64,000 nt of DNA from Dasyornis broadbenti (Eukaryota > Chordata > Aves > Passeriformes > Dasyornithidae), in assembly GCA_013397935.1 (NCBI GenBank), contig VZRN01005202.1, forward strand, positions 1,246,673 through 1,310,672, written 5' to 3'. Both the position numbers and the translations under genes were made by a program. Position 1 is the stretch's first letter. Every line of letters begins with the position of its first letter. This document shows, piece after piece, positions 1 through 11,812 of the stretch. The notes under the pieces are model-generated. The model saw nothing but the letters and a program-made list of their open reading frames with translations. It was not told the origin of the DNA and did no database searches.

Positions 1-600
1 CTGTGTAGTCCTGTGCATGGGGCACTAAATAGATTCTCCAGAGACCTCAGTTCTTTTCTTAGAAATGTTATTCATGTGCTACATGACCTTTGGAGCATCC
101 CTGCACTCCTCTGCACTTCTCTACTTCCTCTCCCAGGGCCCGCTTTCTCTCACTGCAAATTCTTTAGAGCAGAAAGTTTCTCATTTTTTCATCCTTCAGT
201 CTCATGTAGGGGTGATGAAATACAAAACATAATAACAATTGAGGAAAACAAAAGCCTATAAATTCTTTTTGTAGTTCATGGACGTTATAATTTTGTCCAT
301 GAGGACAAGATGGAGCATTATATTCCTGCAATTGCCTCTTTAAGGTATGCCAGGAAAATGCAAGTCAGGTCTCTGGCTGAATTGCTGTATACATTATTAA
401 GAAAAAAAATTCAAACCCTCAAACAAATCTCACTTTGCAGACCCATATCCCTTGCAAAGTTGGTCTGTCTTCCTTGTTTTAACCTCCCACTGGGCCAAAA
501 TAAAGTGTCTGCTTGCCAAAGAAAACTTTGACTTTTTGAAGAACTGACACATGAAAAACAAACCCGAGAGTTTTGATGGCTAGCTTTCCACTTCTCACGT
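1..600. other. Unique non-coding sequence left of the CpG island
   Basis: Moderately AT-rich sequence with no recognisable exon, repeat family or RNA gene. Short frames on both strands show no known motif. The right end runs into the CpG island within a few tens of bases, so any promoter-flanking sequence would lie here, but no TATA box or clear initiator is visible. Confidence 0.6.
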
Positions 601-871
601 AGAACTCCACCCACACTCCCGGAGCGGCGTTCCCCGCCAGCTCCGCGCTGCCTGTACAGCGTGTCCCGCGTGTGCCTGCTCCTGGTACCGTGGCTGTCCC
701 CGCGGTGGGATGGTGGCCCAGCCCGACTCCCCGGGGCCAGCGGGGCCAGCGGGGCGGAGCCGATGCCCGACTGCCCCCGGCTCCTCCAGGTGTCAGCACA
801 GCACCGCCGCTCCCGCCTGGGCCTCCTCCAGGGCGCCGTGCGGAAGGGCAGGCGTCTGCTTCCCTCTCGGC
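601..871. promoter_or_regulatory. CpG island, candidate promoter or first exon
   Basis: About 270 bp of roughly 70% GC containing about 28 CpG dinucleotides by hand count, near the number expected from base composition. The surrounding DNA has very few CpGs. It contains a GC-box-like GGGGCGGAGC at 751-760, preceded by two CGGGGCCAG units that give three closely spaced G4 runs at 733-754. In vertebrates such islands usually mark promoters kept unmethylated in the germ line. Open frames cross it on both strands, but they are what GC-rich DNA produces by chance, and the longest plus-strand one has no ATG start. Orientation cannot be decided: there is no TATA box and no convincing donor on either strand. 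It could be the first exon of a gene lying mostly outside the window, a long non-coding RNA promoter, or an orphan island. Confidence 0.6.
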
Positions 872-3235
872 TACATTTGTTTTTCTAATTTCTTTTTACT
901 TCAAGGTTTACCAGCTGCTTTATTACCAGCCTGAGCTTTCCTTGCAGTCTCTCCCTCTCTCCTCCTCCTTCCCCCTTTTTTGTTCCTCGAGACAATCACT
1001 GTCTCTGGTCCCAGCTGCCACTGCTGATTTTTCATTACAGTTTAATTTAAAACTGGGATTGGAATGGAAATGTCTTTTTGCCATTTGGGGTTTACGAGGC
1101 CTGTGGTTTTATTGCCAAAGGCACAAATGTTAGCTACTACTGTTTTTCCAGAGTACAAGTGTAAGGGGTTTGCCAAAGGGGGGCAAAAGGGTCATGAAGC
1201 TTGCGGGGAATGGTGAGGGGGAGGAATAAATCCACTTCACAGAGACAAAATAACCCAATTCTTTGCTTTGCATTTATGCTGGTACACGTGCTGGTGTGTT
1301 AGAGGGAGGTGGGGTTGTAACATGGCTCTGGGCATGGATCTGTGCAGTGCACTCAGGCAGCAGATGTGAAAACAGACTAAAGCTCTGCTTGCTTCCTCAG
1401 GCCGGGGGGAAACCAAAACAGACTCGCTACTTTTCATTTACAGCTCCCTGGCTCTCTTGCTTTATATAGCAAGCTGAGTGTTATATAGCACCCTGCTCAG
1501 TAATAGCACTTCAAGGGAAAACAAAACTGCAGCAATGATGTGTGAGATGAAAACGAGACCTGCTAGTCACTTTCTTCAGTTCTCTTTTCCTTGTCTACAC
1601 CAGAGAGCAGGACACTACAGACATTGCTACAAGCTCTCCCAGGGGGTCAACAGCAAGTTCTCCTAAATCAGTGTTCCCCCACATGTCCCCAGCTGGCAGA
1701 TCCTCTGCTGCTCCTTCTGGTTTGCTTTACCCAGTCTCCTCCATTCATCTGTAAGGAAATGATCAGAGAGAGAAGAAAGAAGTAGCAGTGTTTCCAAGTT
1801 CAAAATTAACTTAAGCTGGATGGAAATTCAATTCTTTCTCTTTAGAGATAAATGGAAGAGGATGTTGTGTGGACTGTTGCAGTCTTCAATTCAAATATTC
1901 AGCATCGACACAGGAAGCTACTGTTTCCAGCGTGGCAGATTTCAGATGGGAGTGCCTAATCTCTGATCTGTTACACTAAAAACAATTATCGTCTCTCCTC
2001 CTAGAGAAAGCCTTATCTTTCCCTGGCTACATCATTTCAGATGTCAGACAGAACGTCTGCATTATCTGGGTGGATCATACTGGCTCTTCACACATCCTAA
2101 ATTGCAACCTCCTCCCGTGCTGGCCTTGGGCTTCTCTGCATCTGGAGCTTGTCTGGTGTCACTGTGGTATTTCCCTGTCAGCCCACCAGCGTGGGGGCAC
2201 ATGCCACTCTGCAGAGAGATGTGTAGATCCTGTTCTTCTCCAGCATGTTTCATTTCTGTCTCCACCACCAAACAGGTTCTCAGTTACACAGAAGTGCCGA
2301 CCATACAATCAGTGGGACAGCACCACTTCCGGCCACATACAGTTCAGCCTGCTTTCCCCCTCCTCTCCAGACCTCTAATGAAACTATAGAGTCTTCTGAA
2401 ATACTGGTTCTTCTCCCACAGCCAGTCAAAGACAGCCATTTCCACACCTTCTTGCACTGCTCAGGGCTTGTCCAGATCTACTTTTGCCTTGCGCTTAACA
2501 GTAATAGATATACATTTCTAAAGAGGAAATTATATGCTAGAAAAGAAGAAGATGATGTGTCTGTCAGCTTGCTGAGCTGATGCAGCATATTTGCCAAGAT
2601 GTTGGATGTGCTGAGGCACACTGGGGTTAGGGCTAAGTGCTACTAGTAGGGGAGGATGAAAACACTGAACTTGACAACAGAAGGAACAAATTAAGACTCC
2701 TGAAAAAGGAAGAAGCTTGATCAGAAAGTGCAGGAAAATACCTTAAGAAAGCTCCGACACAAAAGAAGATGCACAAAGATGAACCAAGATGCTATAGATG
2801 TGTGAAGATCCACACTTGAAGATTTTGCAATCAGGTTCAGAAAGAAAATAGTTTCCAGAATCACTGCAAATGAAAAGGTAACAGGGTTTGACAGTACCAC
2901 AAATATGGTAAAGACTGAATAGAGAAATGCTGAAGACTATCATCTTCTTCCACTTACAGTGCGTAGGTTTTTCTGCCCACTGGCTGTGATCGTCCAGGAA
3001 ACACTTTTTTTGTACAGTGATCTTCCTGTATCCTTGTCAGCCTGCAAATTTAATTTTCAACATCTGTTTTCTTTGCTGCCTCTTTGTTTCCAAGTTAGAC
3101 CTATGTGCCAAGGGATAGTGACAGAAGGCTAACAATGGGGGTTATTTAGTCTTGGTGATGCCCTGTTCACATACAGGCAGCTTTGGACAAAGACCTGGCT
3201 ACTGTCCACAGAAAAACTCAAACAAACCAATCTTG
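872..3235. other. Unique non-coding sequence
   Basis: No recognisable exon or transposable element. The only local structure is a repeated TTATATAGCA at about 1460-1490 (spacing about 22 bp), whose first copy lies inside a six-base inverted repeat, CTTGCT/AGCAAG. Short overlapping frames at 2070-2580 have no recognisable domain. Confidence 0.5.
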
Positions 3236-3257
3236 AAACAAACAAACAAACAAAAAA
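3236..3257 (+). repeat. (AAAC)n microsatellite
   Basis: Five or so AAAC units, followed by an A-rich stretch to about 3275. Too short to be highly polymorphic. Confidence 0.8.
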
Positions 3258-6200
3258 CCCAATAAAAAACCAATTTCCCACAGCTTTTCTTTCCCCTCTG
3301 TACAAACAGAGTCTGCTGGGATCACTGATTAATTAAGAAATAGATCAGTTAGAAGAAACTTGGATTAGCTGCAATGGTTGGCAAAAGGTAAGCTGACCAA
3401 GTGGGTTTTTTTTTGAGAGAAGGGAAACTGCCTGCCAGTTCTGAGAGGAATAGAAATGTCCAAGCAGATTCCATGTTCCTAAGGAGAAGCCATGTTTATG
3501 AGGAGGGGAAAGTGTCTCAGGCACACTGGAAGAAAGCATCTGTTTCTACAAAGGGTGTTTGATGGTTTACCAAAGCCTGCCCCAAACTGGGGAACCCAAA
3601 AAACCCAGGAGATGCATTCCCAAGGCTCAGCTGGAGACACTAGCTCAGGGTTCAAGCTCACAGTGCTCTGTGGTGCCTCATTGTCCCACCACTGCTGGCA
3701 GTACAAGGAACTCCTGCCCAGGCACTCCAATGGGAGGCTGCATATGGTTTCTCATGCAGTATTTGCCTTTTGCAGTATTTGCACTTTGCAGTGTTGTGGG
3801 ATGTATCCTGTGAGACTGCACCCATCATGTCTGGCTTTGGGCCTGCTCCCTGCCTGGGTTTGCTCCTCAGTGTCTCATCTCATGGTACTCCCAGACAGCT
3901 ACAGCACTGATTGCTCTGTGCCGCTTCAGTGACCTGGTCCTCTACCTGTCACAGAGAAACCTGTTCCTCCTACAGTCAACCTCTCTCCTACAGTCCCAGA
4001 GTGGTTCAAAAGGTGTGAACAGATTGCTAATTCTGTCAAAATGAAGCAGTCTCTTAGTTGTGAGATTCAGCTTTCCTTGGCCTCAGCTTCTGAGCTACCT
4101 TTCCCATGCCCATTGAAGTCACTGCATGGCTTTGCCAGGAGGCATGACCAAGATGGTATTTGGTGCACCCCTTACAAGACAGCAAGATATGGGAAATCTA
4201 TGCACATACCTTCCTCCTGCATCACCCACTGACACAATTTCATGCTGGCCTCCCTGGCTGTTCTTGTGATTTTTCATTGAGAACTGTCTAACAGGATTCT
4301 CCAATCTGCCAGTCGTCATGGCATCCCGTACACACAGAACTTCTCTTTCTCCCCTTCCATTTATCTTCACCCTGACGGAGCTGTAGGCTGCTCTTAATTG
4401 TTCAGATCTTTATTACCCATTTCTGGAAAAGTAATACAGAAACAGATAAATCTCCAAGGTCAGCTCAGACTGTAATATAGGGTGACTCAACAAAATGATA
4501 TCTCCCACATAAACACCTGCATTTTGCCCTCACACTTTGCTGCATTCTTCATATCTGTCATGTTTTCCTCAGCAGAAACACTTCACACTTCTTGAGAACT
4601 TTCCACCTGAAGAGCCCACAGGCGGCTACAGACAGAAATAAATGAAACCACCCAGAATCTCAGAGTCAAGAGAAACTGAGAACGTGATAATGTAGCGAGT
4701 TATCCATTGATTACGTTTAAACTTCTAACCTCTGTGGAGGCTAAAGGTCCCCTCAAAATGTTAAATCAAGTTCTGCAAGTGGTCTCAAAGAAACAGCAAA
4801 TCTTGTCTTGCTCTTAGGGGCGATTGCCATCTTCTACACTGATGAGCTTCCCTGGAGCAATGTGAGGAAGGTTTGAAGAGCCCTCCTAATTATATATGAG
4901 GCTGTGCTAAAAACATGGCAATGATCAAAAGACTATCTTCTGAATGCCAACATGGCAACTGCATGGGTACCAAGAGACAAAGATGCTGATTCAGCCTGTA
5001 GTGTTTTCGTTACCAGTTTGCCTTGGGAGACATTCTTTGTCAGGAGTTCTAGCTCAAAATTCCCCAAATGCTACTTCTGCCAGCCTAAGCCCTTAAAATC
5101 ACACATTTAAAATCCCCCAGCACATCTGCACTCCAGGCAATCGTTGGGAAAAACATGTTGCTTTTTAGTTTTCAGACCTAGCCTACTGATCCTTCTCTTA
5201 TGCAATGGTAAACAAAATTCCAGTGGTTTGACCTCTCTCACTGAATTGATGTCAGCACATGAAAACAATATTTCTTATCCCTGCTGCTCCAAGCACACTT
5301 AAAATGTGCAGGGCAAAACCAAACCAAACCCAGCCTCCTCAGGTTTAGTACGCTCCAAGACAATGTATTTCTATCCCGGTAAGGATTAAACACCAGTGAG
5401 TACTACAGCAACACTGAAATATCTGTTGAAGGCATCACCAAGTTCATCAAATTCTATGAGTTATGTGTACAATGTACAAGAAGCAAGGCATGTGATTTAA
5501 CTGCAAGGTATGAATACAAAAATATCTAGGAAGACTAAAAAACTACATCTCCACAAGGTGTAGAGTAAGGTAAAAGGTAAATATCTTCTGAACTGTTTCA
5601 GATCTCGTCTTGTTGAGAAGCTGATTAAAGCTTTAAGTGTCTTCCTGTTCAGGAATACTAGAGGCTTCTCAGTTTTTTAGAGTGAGAATCCTATCCAGGT
5701 TTGTTAGCCTGTATTTATAGACTCAGCTATGGAAGAAAATACAGCCTGAATGTTAGCTGTCCCATTTAACAAGAAAATGGATTTTTGTTCTTATTTGCTG
5801 CTATAGAAATTTTTTCAGAAATCTCATGGAAAATCTTATAAAGCCCAGGTTAGCTGCCACATATGGGAGCCATTAACTCCTCATTTCTGCTGGTACTTAG
5901 CAAATTTTTTTCTGGTGACTACACTTGAACTTTTTGTGGTTTTGTTTTGCTTTGCACTGCAGAGCACGCTGTTGATTTGATTTGGTTTTGGAAAGCACTA
6001 ATGGTAGAATAAAGCCCCAGTATATCTGAGAGAATCAGCTAGTTATGTTAAATTGTGTGGAACCACATTCAGATTCTTTGGCAGAGAGAAAAGTCTGATC
6101 TTCTTTGCTTTTCTTGGGATTTCAGTGGTGGCCACTGTTGCACTGAAAGCTTCGCCCCATGCAATGCAAAGGCACACCTGAGGATTGTGCATTTGGACAT

Positions 6201-9200
6201 GAACTCTACCCCATTCCCCTGTCAGTAGAGGTGAAAAGTGAATCTCCCATTTCTAATGTGGTCTCTGAAGTGGATGTGTGTTTGTGCAGAGGTGCCGGTG
6301 TATACAGGGAGCTTTGGCCACTCAGGGAGGTGGCATCCTGTTGCACACCTCTTCTGGTGCCTTTGGCATCACGTTACGCATTATTCTGATGCCTTTGGCA
6401 TATGTGTGTTGGAAAGGGCTGCCCATCCTCACCCTCATCTTGATGGAAGATGGCAAGACGCTACCAATAATCACATATATTTTCTCCCTTGGCATCTGAA
6501 ACCCAGAAGTTCTGGGGGCCTAAAGAGCTCCTGCATCCTTTGTGCTGTGGAGGAGAGCAAGGAAAAAAGCCCTCTTTAACAGGCGATAATATTTCCAGGT
6601 TTCAGCCATTTCTTTTCAAAGGCCAGAAGGCAAGCCCTGTCAAGGTCATGTGTAGAAATGAGTTTTCTAAGTCATAAAGCAATAATGTGGGTCATCAACA
6701 GACAGCTGTCTGTGGAATCTGTGGAACACTCTTCAGCCCCAGCAAGCTTCTCATGCCCCTGGCATCCCCCGACATGTCCTGATGCAAAGGAAACATGCTG
6801 CTCCTGCACAGCCCAGCTTTGTGACAGCAGGGCTGCTTCTAAAGGGACTGAGCTGTGTTGGCAGGGAAAAGTGGCAAAAGCTGTACAGCATTTGGCAACA
6901 CCAAATTTATCCAAGCTGGTGTGATTAGCACTTCTTTTTCTTAACGTCCCTTCTCCTCAAAAGTGTAAATTATCAGAAGGTGGAGGGATTTTTTTGGTCT
7001 TTGCTTTTGGTTTGGATGGAATGTGCTTAACAGAAAAAGATGCACACCTTGAATTCATGTTTATGGATCTGAAATGCTCAGCTCAGACCATTAGGAAAAG
7101 GGTTTGTGTATTTAACCTTTCTCTGGGGAATGGACTACAGGAAAGGCAAAACCTGCCAGATATTGAAGGTCTTTCCTCATAAACTCAGGGCTATTTTTAG
7201 TTTTCTAATGTAAAAAGTCAGTGATATGAAGAGTGAAGTGATCCGTTTCCAGCAGAAAAAATGTCTGAATCTTCATTAATAATTCTTCATAGATGGCTGT
7301 GTGCCTTTATCTGACACCCTGACAAGCCATGCTAAACAACAGTTACTGCACAAATGGAAAAGATATAATCTCACTACCCAGTCTCGTGGTGCTTCCATTG
7401 TCATGTTACATTATGGCTGGAGTCTCCACCTTCCCAGAGAGACGTGGCAGCAGGGTTATTTCATTAGGACTTGCACAAATGTGGTCATGATGGATGAAGT
7501 TTAATGCTTTGACATGGAAATGTATTTGGAAACTAGAGCTGACACATGATATGAAGAAGGGGAGGGAAGGGAAAAAACAAGAACTTAAATGTATAATCTT
7601 ACCCTCGATCTGCCTGTCAGTGATAATTAGAAAAAGCCTATATCAAAAGCTGAGCTGCAAACTGCCCAGAGGATGGGATTTCATAGCTCCCAATTAAATG
7701 TCCTAGCCAGCTTTCACCAAGCCAGGTTAGTGGAAGTTAGTGACATGAGTTCTATTCCTGGCTTTGATTTCCTCGTAAAATAGGTGGCTTCTCCTTGCAG
7801 TGGTTATGAGGCAATGGAAAGGAAGATTTGCCTTTTGCCACACCCTCACATCCAAGGACAGAATAAGTTGGGCCATTTTACTGTCCTCTGTGGTGCTGAA
7901 ACCAAGCCAAAACATCTCCAACCTTTGGACTGGCTCAGAACAGTCCCAGCTAATATATTGAACCCATCTCAGCTGCTGGTGGAAATGGTGTGACCTCATA
8001 TGCAGCACCAAGTCTGTGACAGTGACACTGCAAGGGAAAGAACAGCTTATAACGCTGCTTAGCCTGCACAGATTTTACAACGACAAACACACCCCAAGCT
8101 ACTGAACTGTTTGCTTTCCTCCCTCTTCCTGATGTTATCACGATTTCCTAAACCCTGCCTGTCAGGCATGCTTTGTTAATAACCCTACAGTTCTCTCCAG
8201 AGCAAAGGTTGCCCAACAGCTTTCTCATCTTCCTGCTGCCTGTCAGGAGAGGAAATCACAGCTTTCAGGAGAACCTGACAGAGGGAACTGGATAGCACAC
8301 TGGGGTCAAGGGTAAGAATGCACGAAGAAGTGAGAAAGCACAGGCACTCCAGCTGGCTGCACAGGAAAAGCTTTGCCTTTGCTTTGCTTTCCCTTGTTTA
8401 CCGTGTCGGGATGTTCCAGGAAGAAACTCAGCAGGCTTTACATCTGAAACAGCCAGCCAAGCACAAATCACTGCCCACAAAGCAGCATGAGGGAGAAAAA
8501 TGACAACTAAAAATCTTGGCTAAAGTTTTTGATGACTTAGATCTTTCTTCTTTAGCAAAGGAGTCTGGAAGTGTAGTGGACAATGCTACCAGCATTTCAC
8601 ACAGCTGTTACATTCTGGCTCATCTTGACAGCTGTCTGTGAGAAGTTCCAGTCAAACCAGAAGCACCGAAGTGTCATCAGAATATATCTACCAACTCCTC
8701 CAGCAAAGAAAAAACTTTTGCAAAGGGCCCTCCTAAGACTATTAGCTGGAGTAAGAACAGCTGAAGCATGGCTTGGGAAGTGCTGTAAGATGTGCTCCTG
8801 CATGAAAAGCGTGTTTAGTGGGACCCTCTGGTTGTTCAGCCTGGAGTCTGTTTAGGTCACGTCTACAAAGCTGGATCAGGTGAACCCTCTGCATATACTC
8901 CCCCACGAATCCTGGGTGTCTCCAGTCTCCATGGTTCTCCAGCCCTGAGCCTGAGCAAATGTCTTCTGGCTCTACCAGCTCTGCAACAGCCCTGTGCAAT
9001 AGCCTTCTTCACAGGGTAAATTTTCCATGCACTGGCCAAGAAAACCAGATAGAATTGAGCTTGAAGGAGTGAGGAATAGCTGTGTTTCAAATTATCTGAG
9101 TTCAGATTTACTGAAAATTGTCAAAACAAACCACTGGAGAGAATTAATGATTTTCCCTCATGAAGAATTTTATATAAGTGGCAAGGTAAAGACATAGTTG

Positions 9201-9486
9201 TAAGAGATGTTTGTTGTAAAAGGCTATAACATTTCTGCTGGGGGAAAAAAAAAAAGTATATTCTTCCACAACAAAACTGAATTGCACAGGGAAAAAAAAA
9301 GGAAAACATAGGAAAAGCAAACTAAACAATTTTCCAAACAATTGGTAACAAACAAACCCTCCAAACAATTTTCCTAGAACATGATTTTCTGTCATGCTGA
9401 TTATATAAAACAACCATCACAATCTGTACAATAAAGCTATGCCTTAGAATTCCCTTTTTCATGGGATTCCAGAACAGATAAGCAGT
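3258..9486. other. Unique non-coding sequence
   Basis: No gene or repeat family recognised. Small local features are a duplicated CTCCTACAGTC at 3967 and 3986, a short AAACC run at about 5314-5331, and an A11 run at about 9245-9255. At 9324-9374 the 12-mer AAACAATTTTCC occurs twice, 39 bp apart, with a third partial copy between. Reading frames are short and show no known domain. Confidence 0.5.
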
Positions 9487-9595
9487 GTTTTACTGACTCA
9501 GAAACTGAGGCATGGATGAGAGAAATGGTTTCATCGCCATCATCCAGTGGGCCAGAAACAGAAAAGAACATAGTACCAGCCAATCCCAGATCTTC
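9487..9595 (+). repeat. Ancient MIR-like SINE scrap
   Basis: The phrase ACTCAGAAACTGAGGCATGG, followed by AGTGGGCCAGAAACAGAA about 35 bases on, follows the order of the conserved MIR body (GAGGAAACTGAGGCACAGAG, then a gap, then a GGCAGAGC-type block). The match is heavily diverged and rests on word order recalled from the family, not on an alignment. Such amniote-age copies are usually inert. Confidence 0.35.
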
Positions 9596-11624
9596 GTCGG
9601 GTCATGGCAGAGTGATTGATCAGAGATAGCAAAAATGTAATTACCAGATGTTGATCAGCTGGCATAAAGTTTGATATTATTTGGTTGCAGAGTAATGGGG
9701 GAAATCTTTTGTGGAACAAAGAGAAATTGAAGTGGATAAGAAGAGAAAGAAGGAAAAAAAGAAAAACTTGAATCAGCCTTGGCATGTGCTTAAGGTCCAG
9801 ACAGAATAATCTCAGGACTCCAAAAGCACTGAGTGATTTTGATCTTCCTGTTAATTGTTTCATATTTGTTTTTCAGATAGCACAAAAAGGCCAAGTCAGT
9901 ACCCAGGGGAGTGGCAGGCAGCTGTTCAAAGACCCGTCTCTGGAATATCAATGTTGAACACAAGAGTCCAGGAAAAAGAAAAATAAGCAGAAACAGGGAG
10001 AAGTCTACGGAGAAGCAAGCTACGAAGCAATCAGCCATCCCACACTGAAAGACCTATTGAGCATGTTTTCCCAAGAGCAGTCACAACCTTTGCCCTAACT
10101 GCTGCACTTCCCTGTGCAAGGGTGGCTCCTCTTGACAGAAGCCACTTGCATTTTCTACACCCCAAGCTGAGGCTGGGCACATACATGAGCAAGTATTCGC
10201 AGATCCAGATGAAAAAAATCTAACCCAAAAATATTGTTGGAAAATTAATTAGAATTATACAGAACTGATCAGGGTGGTAAGACAAGCCAAAAAAGCAACT
10301 GAGAGACAGAAATAAACAATTAAATACGTGTGACTCCCTTCACAAGGAAATGAATGCCAGGAGGAAAAAAAGTAAGTTTCAGTAAAGGGGGCAGGAACCG
10401 CTACCCTTCCAATTTCAAAACGCTCTTTATAATTGCCACTGTTTTGGAGAAACACTTTTCTAGGGAATTGTTGGCTTGGATTTGAAAATGTCATTAGACT
10501 TAACTGAAGATGCAAAGAAAATACAAAGGATTAAGCAGATGGGGTAGGTAATAAAATGCCAACCCTTCCCCTGTTAATTAAACAAGCCTACCAGATGGTA
10601 GTGGTGCAGAATGAGGGTCCTGAAGGGGGAGCTCAGCTGCAGGCCTTGCTACACCCTCTCCTTAAGCCCCGGATTACAGCTACAGAAGGGAGGTACCGGG
10701 GGAAAGGTTGCTTTCTACACTTCAGTTTTCGTTTCTTCTTTTTGTCTCTCGGAGTTGAGACCATGGGACTGACCAGTTTTCATGAGCTGCGGTTTTTGTG
10801 AGCCCCAGGATGAGAGAGGTCTAAGGATTAAGACAAAGGCAAAACACCTTATGACAGACACTGCTTTTTTCTTAAAAAAACCAACCCAAAATCATCCCTG
10901 TGGATTATGGACACATGGAGATTGACCATTTTAAAAAATGGATATAATGAAAAATGCTGTGGCCCAATGAGTAACACATTGTGGAGCCTTTCCTGTACTT
11001 AGCCCAGAGTCAATCCTAGTTTTCAGAGTAGCTCCCGACTCGCATTGCAAGAGCTACTGGTGGATAGTTAATCCTTTACTTGAGATAAAACCAACATGAA
11101 ACACTGCCAGCATTCTTAACATTTATTAAGTTTGAAAATCAGACTTTGTGTCTTTGCATGATTTGTAGTATGCAAGTGATTTTGGTGGATTTAGTCTACT
11201 TTCTAAATTAGTAGGAAATACACATACTTTCTCTGTCCCATGTTATTCATCAGGCAGTTTTGTACAAAGCCCATTTCAGCCTACAAATCTGTGGCAAACT
11301 CAATTATTAGTTGACAATTCACCACTTCTGTGATGCCACTGATCACTGCAGTCACACAGCGTTGTTTTTTAATCTTTGATGAAGTGACCGCCATAGTCCA
11401 AATAATTTTCAAGTGCCTGCTGATAGGCTGTAGAAATGAGATTTAACCAAAGCCATCATAAGACCAGGTCTTCCCTGTCTACAGGCCAGTGGTAGGAACA
11501 TTCAGAGAAGCTGCAAAAACCACAGTGAAAAGGCTCTTTTCCTCCTGTGACAGCCTCTCACGTTATTACTCTTGTAATTTTGCACTAAGATCCAGAAACA
11601 GGGGCTTTTACATGCCTATACATA
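9596..11624. other. Unique non-coding sequence
   Basis: No recognisable gene or repeat. Reading frames on both strands stay below about 110 codons and contain no known motif. Confidence 0.5.
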
Positions 11625-11812
11625 AATGCATATAGTCTCTGATCCAAAGCACTGACAGTCTAAGAAAACTGTATCTCTGGTCTGTAAAAGCAAGATAATG
11701 CCCACAGAGGTGTCATGACTTGCTGATGTAGTAACTGAACTCGTATCTCATGGCTTTCCACCTCCCCAATCACCAAATCTCTATTAACTACACAGCAGTA
11801 CCTCTCTTTTGT
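11625..11812 (+). repeat. Ancient MIR/L3-type interspersed repeat
   Basis: Three words appear in the right order: CAAAGCACTGACAGTCTAAG (an AAAGAGCTTACAGTCTAAG-type block), CAGAGGTGTCATGACTTGCT (the AGAGG...GTGACTTGC block), and an ending ACACAGCAGTACCTCTCTTT (a CTATGC.CTGCCTCTCT-type 3' end). This order is characteristic of ancient amniote MIR or L3-related elements. Divergence is high, and the exact family cannot be fixed without a profile search. Confidence 0.5.

Noticed and set aside
751..760. GC-box as proof of a plus-strand promoter
   Set aside because: Sp1-type sites work in both directions and occur by chance in any GC-rich island, so orientation was left open.
672..1133. 153-codon plus-strand frame
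   Set aside because: It begins with GTG, not ATG. The first half lies in the CpG island, where stop codons are rare, and the second half has no known motif.
2622..2632. Telomere-like GGGTTAGGG word
   Set aside because: A single copy only; no array.
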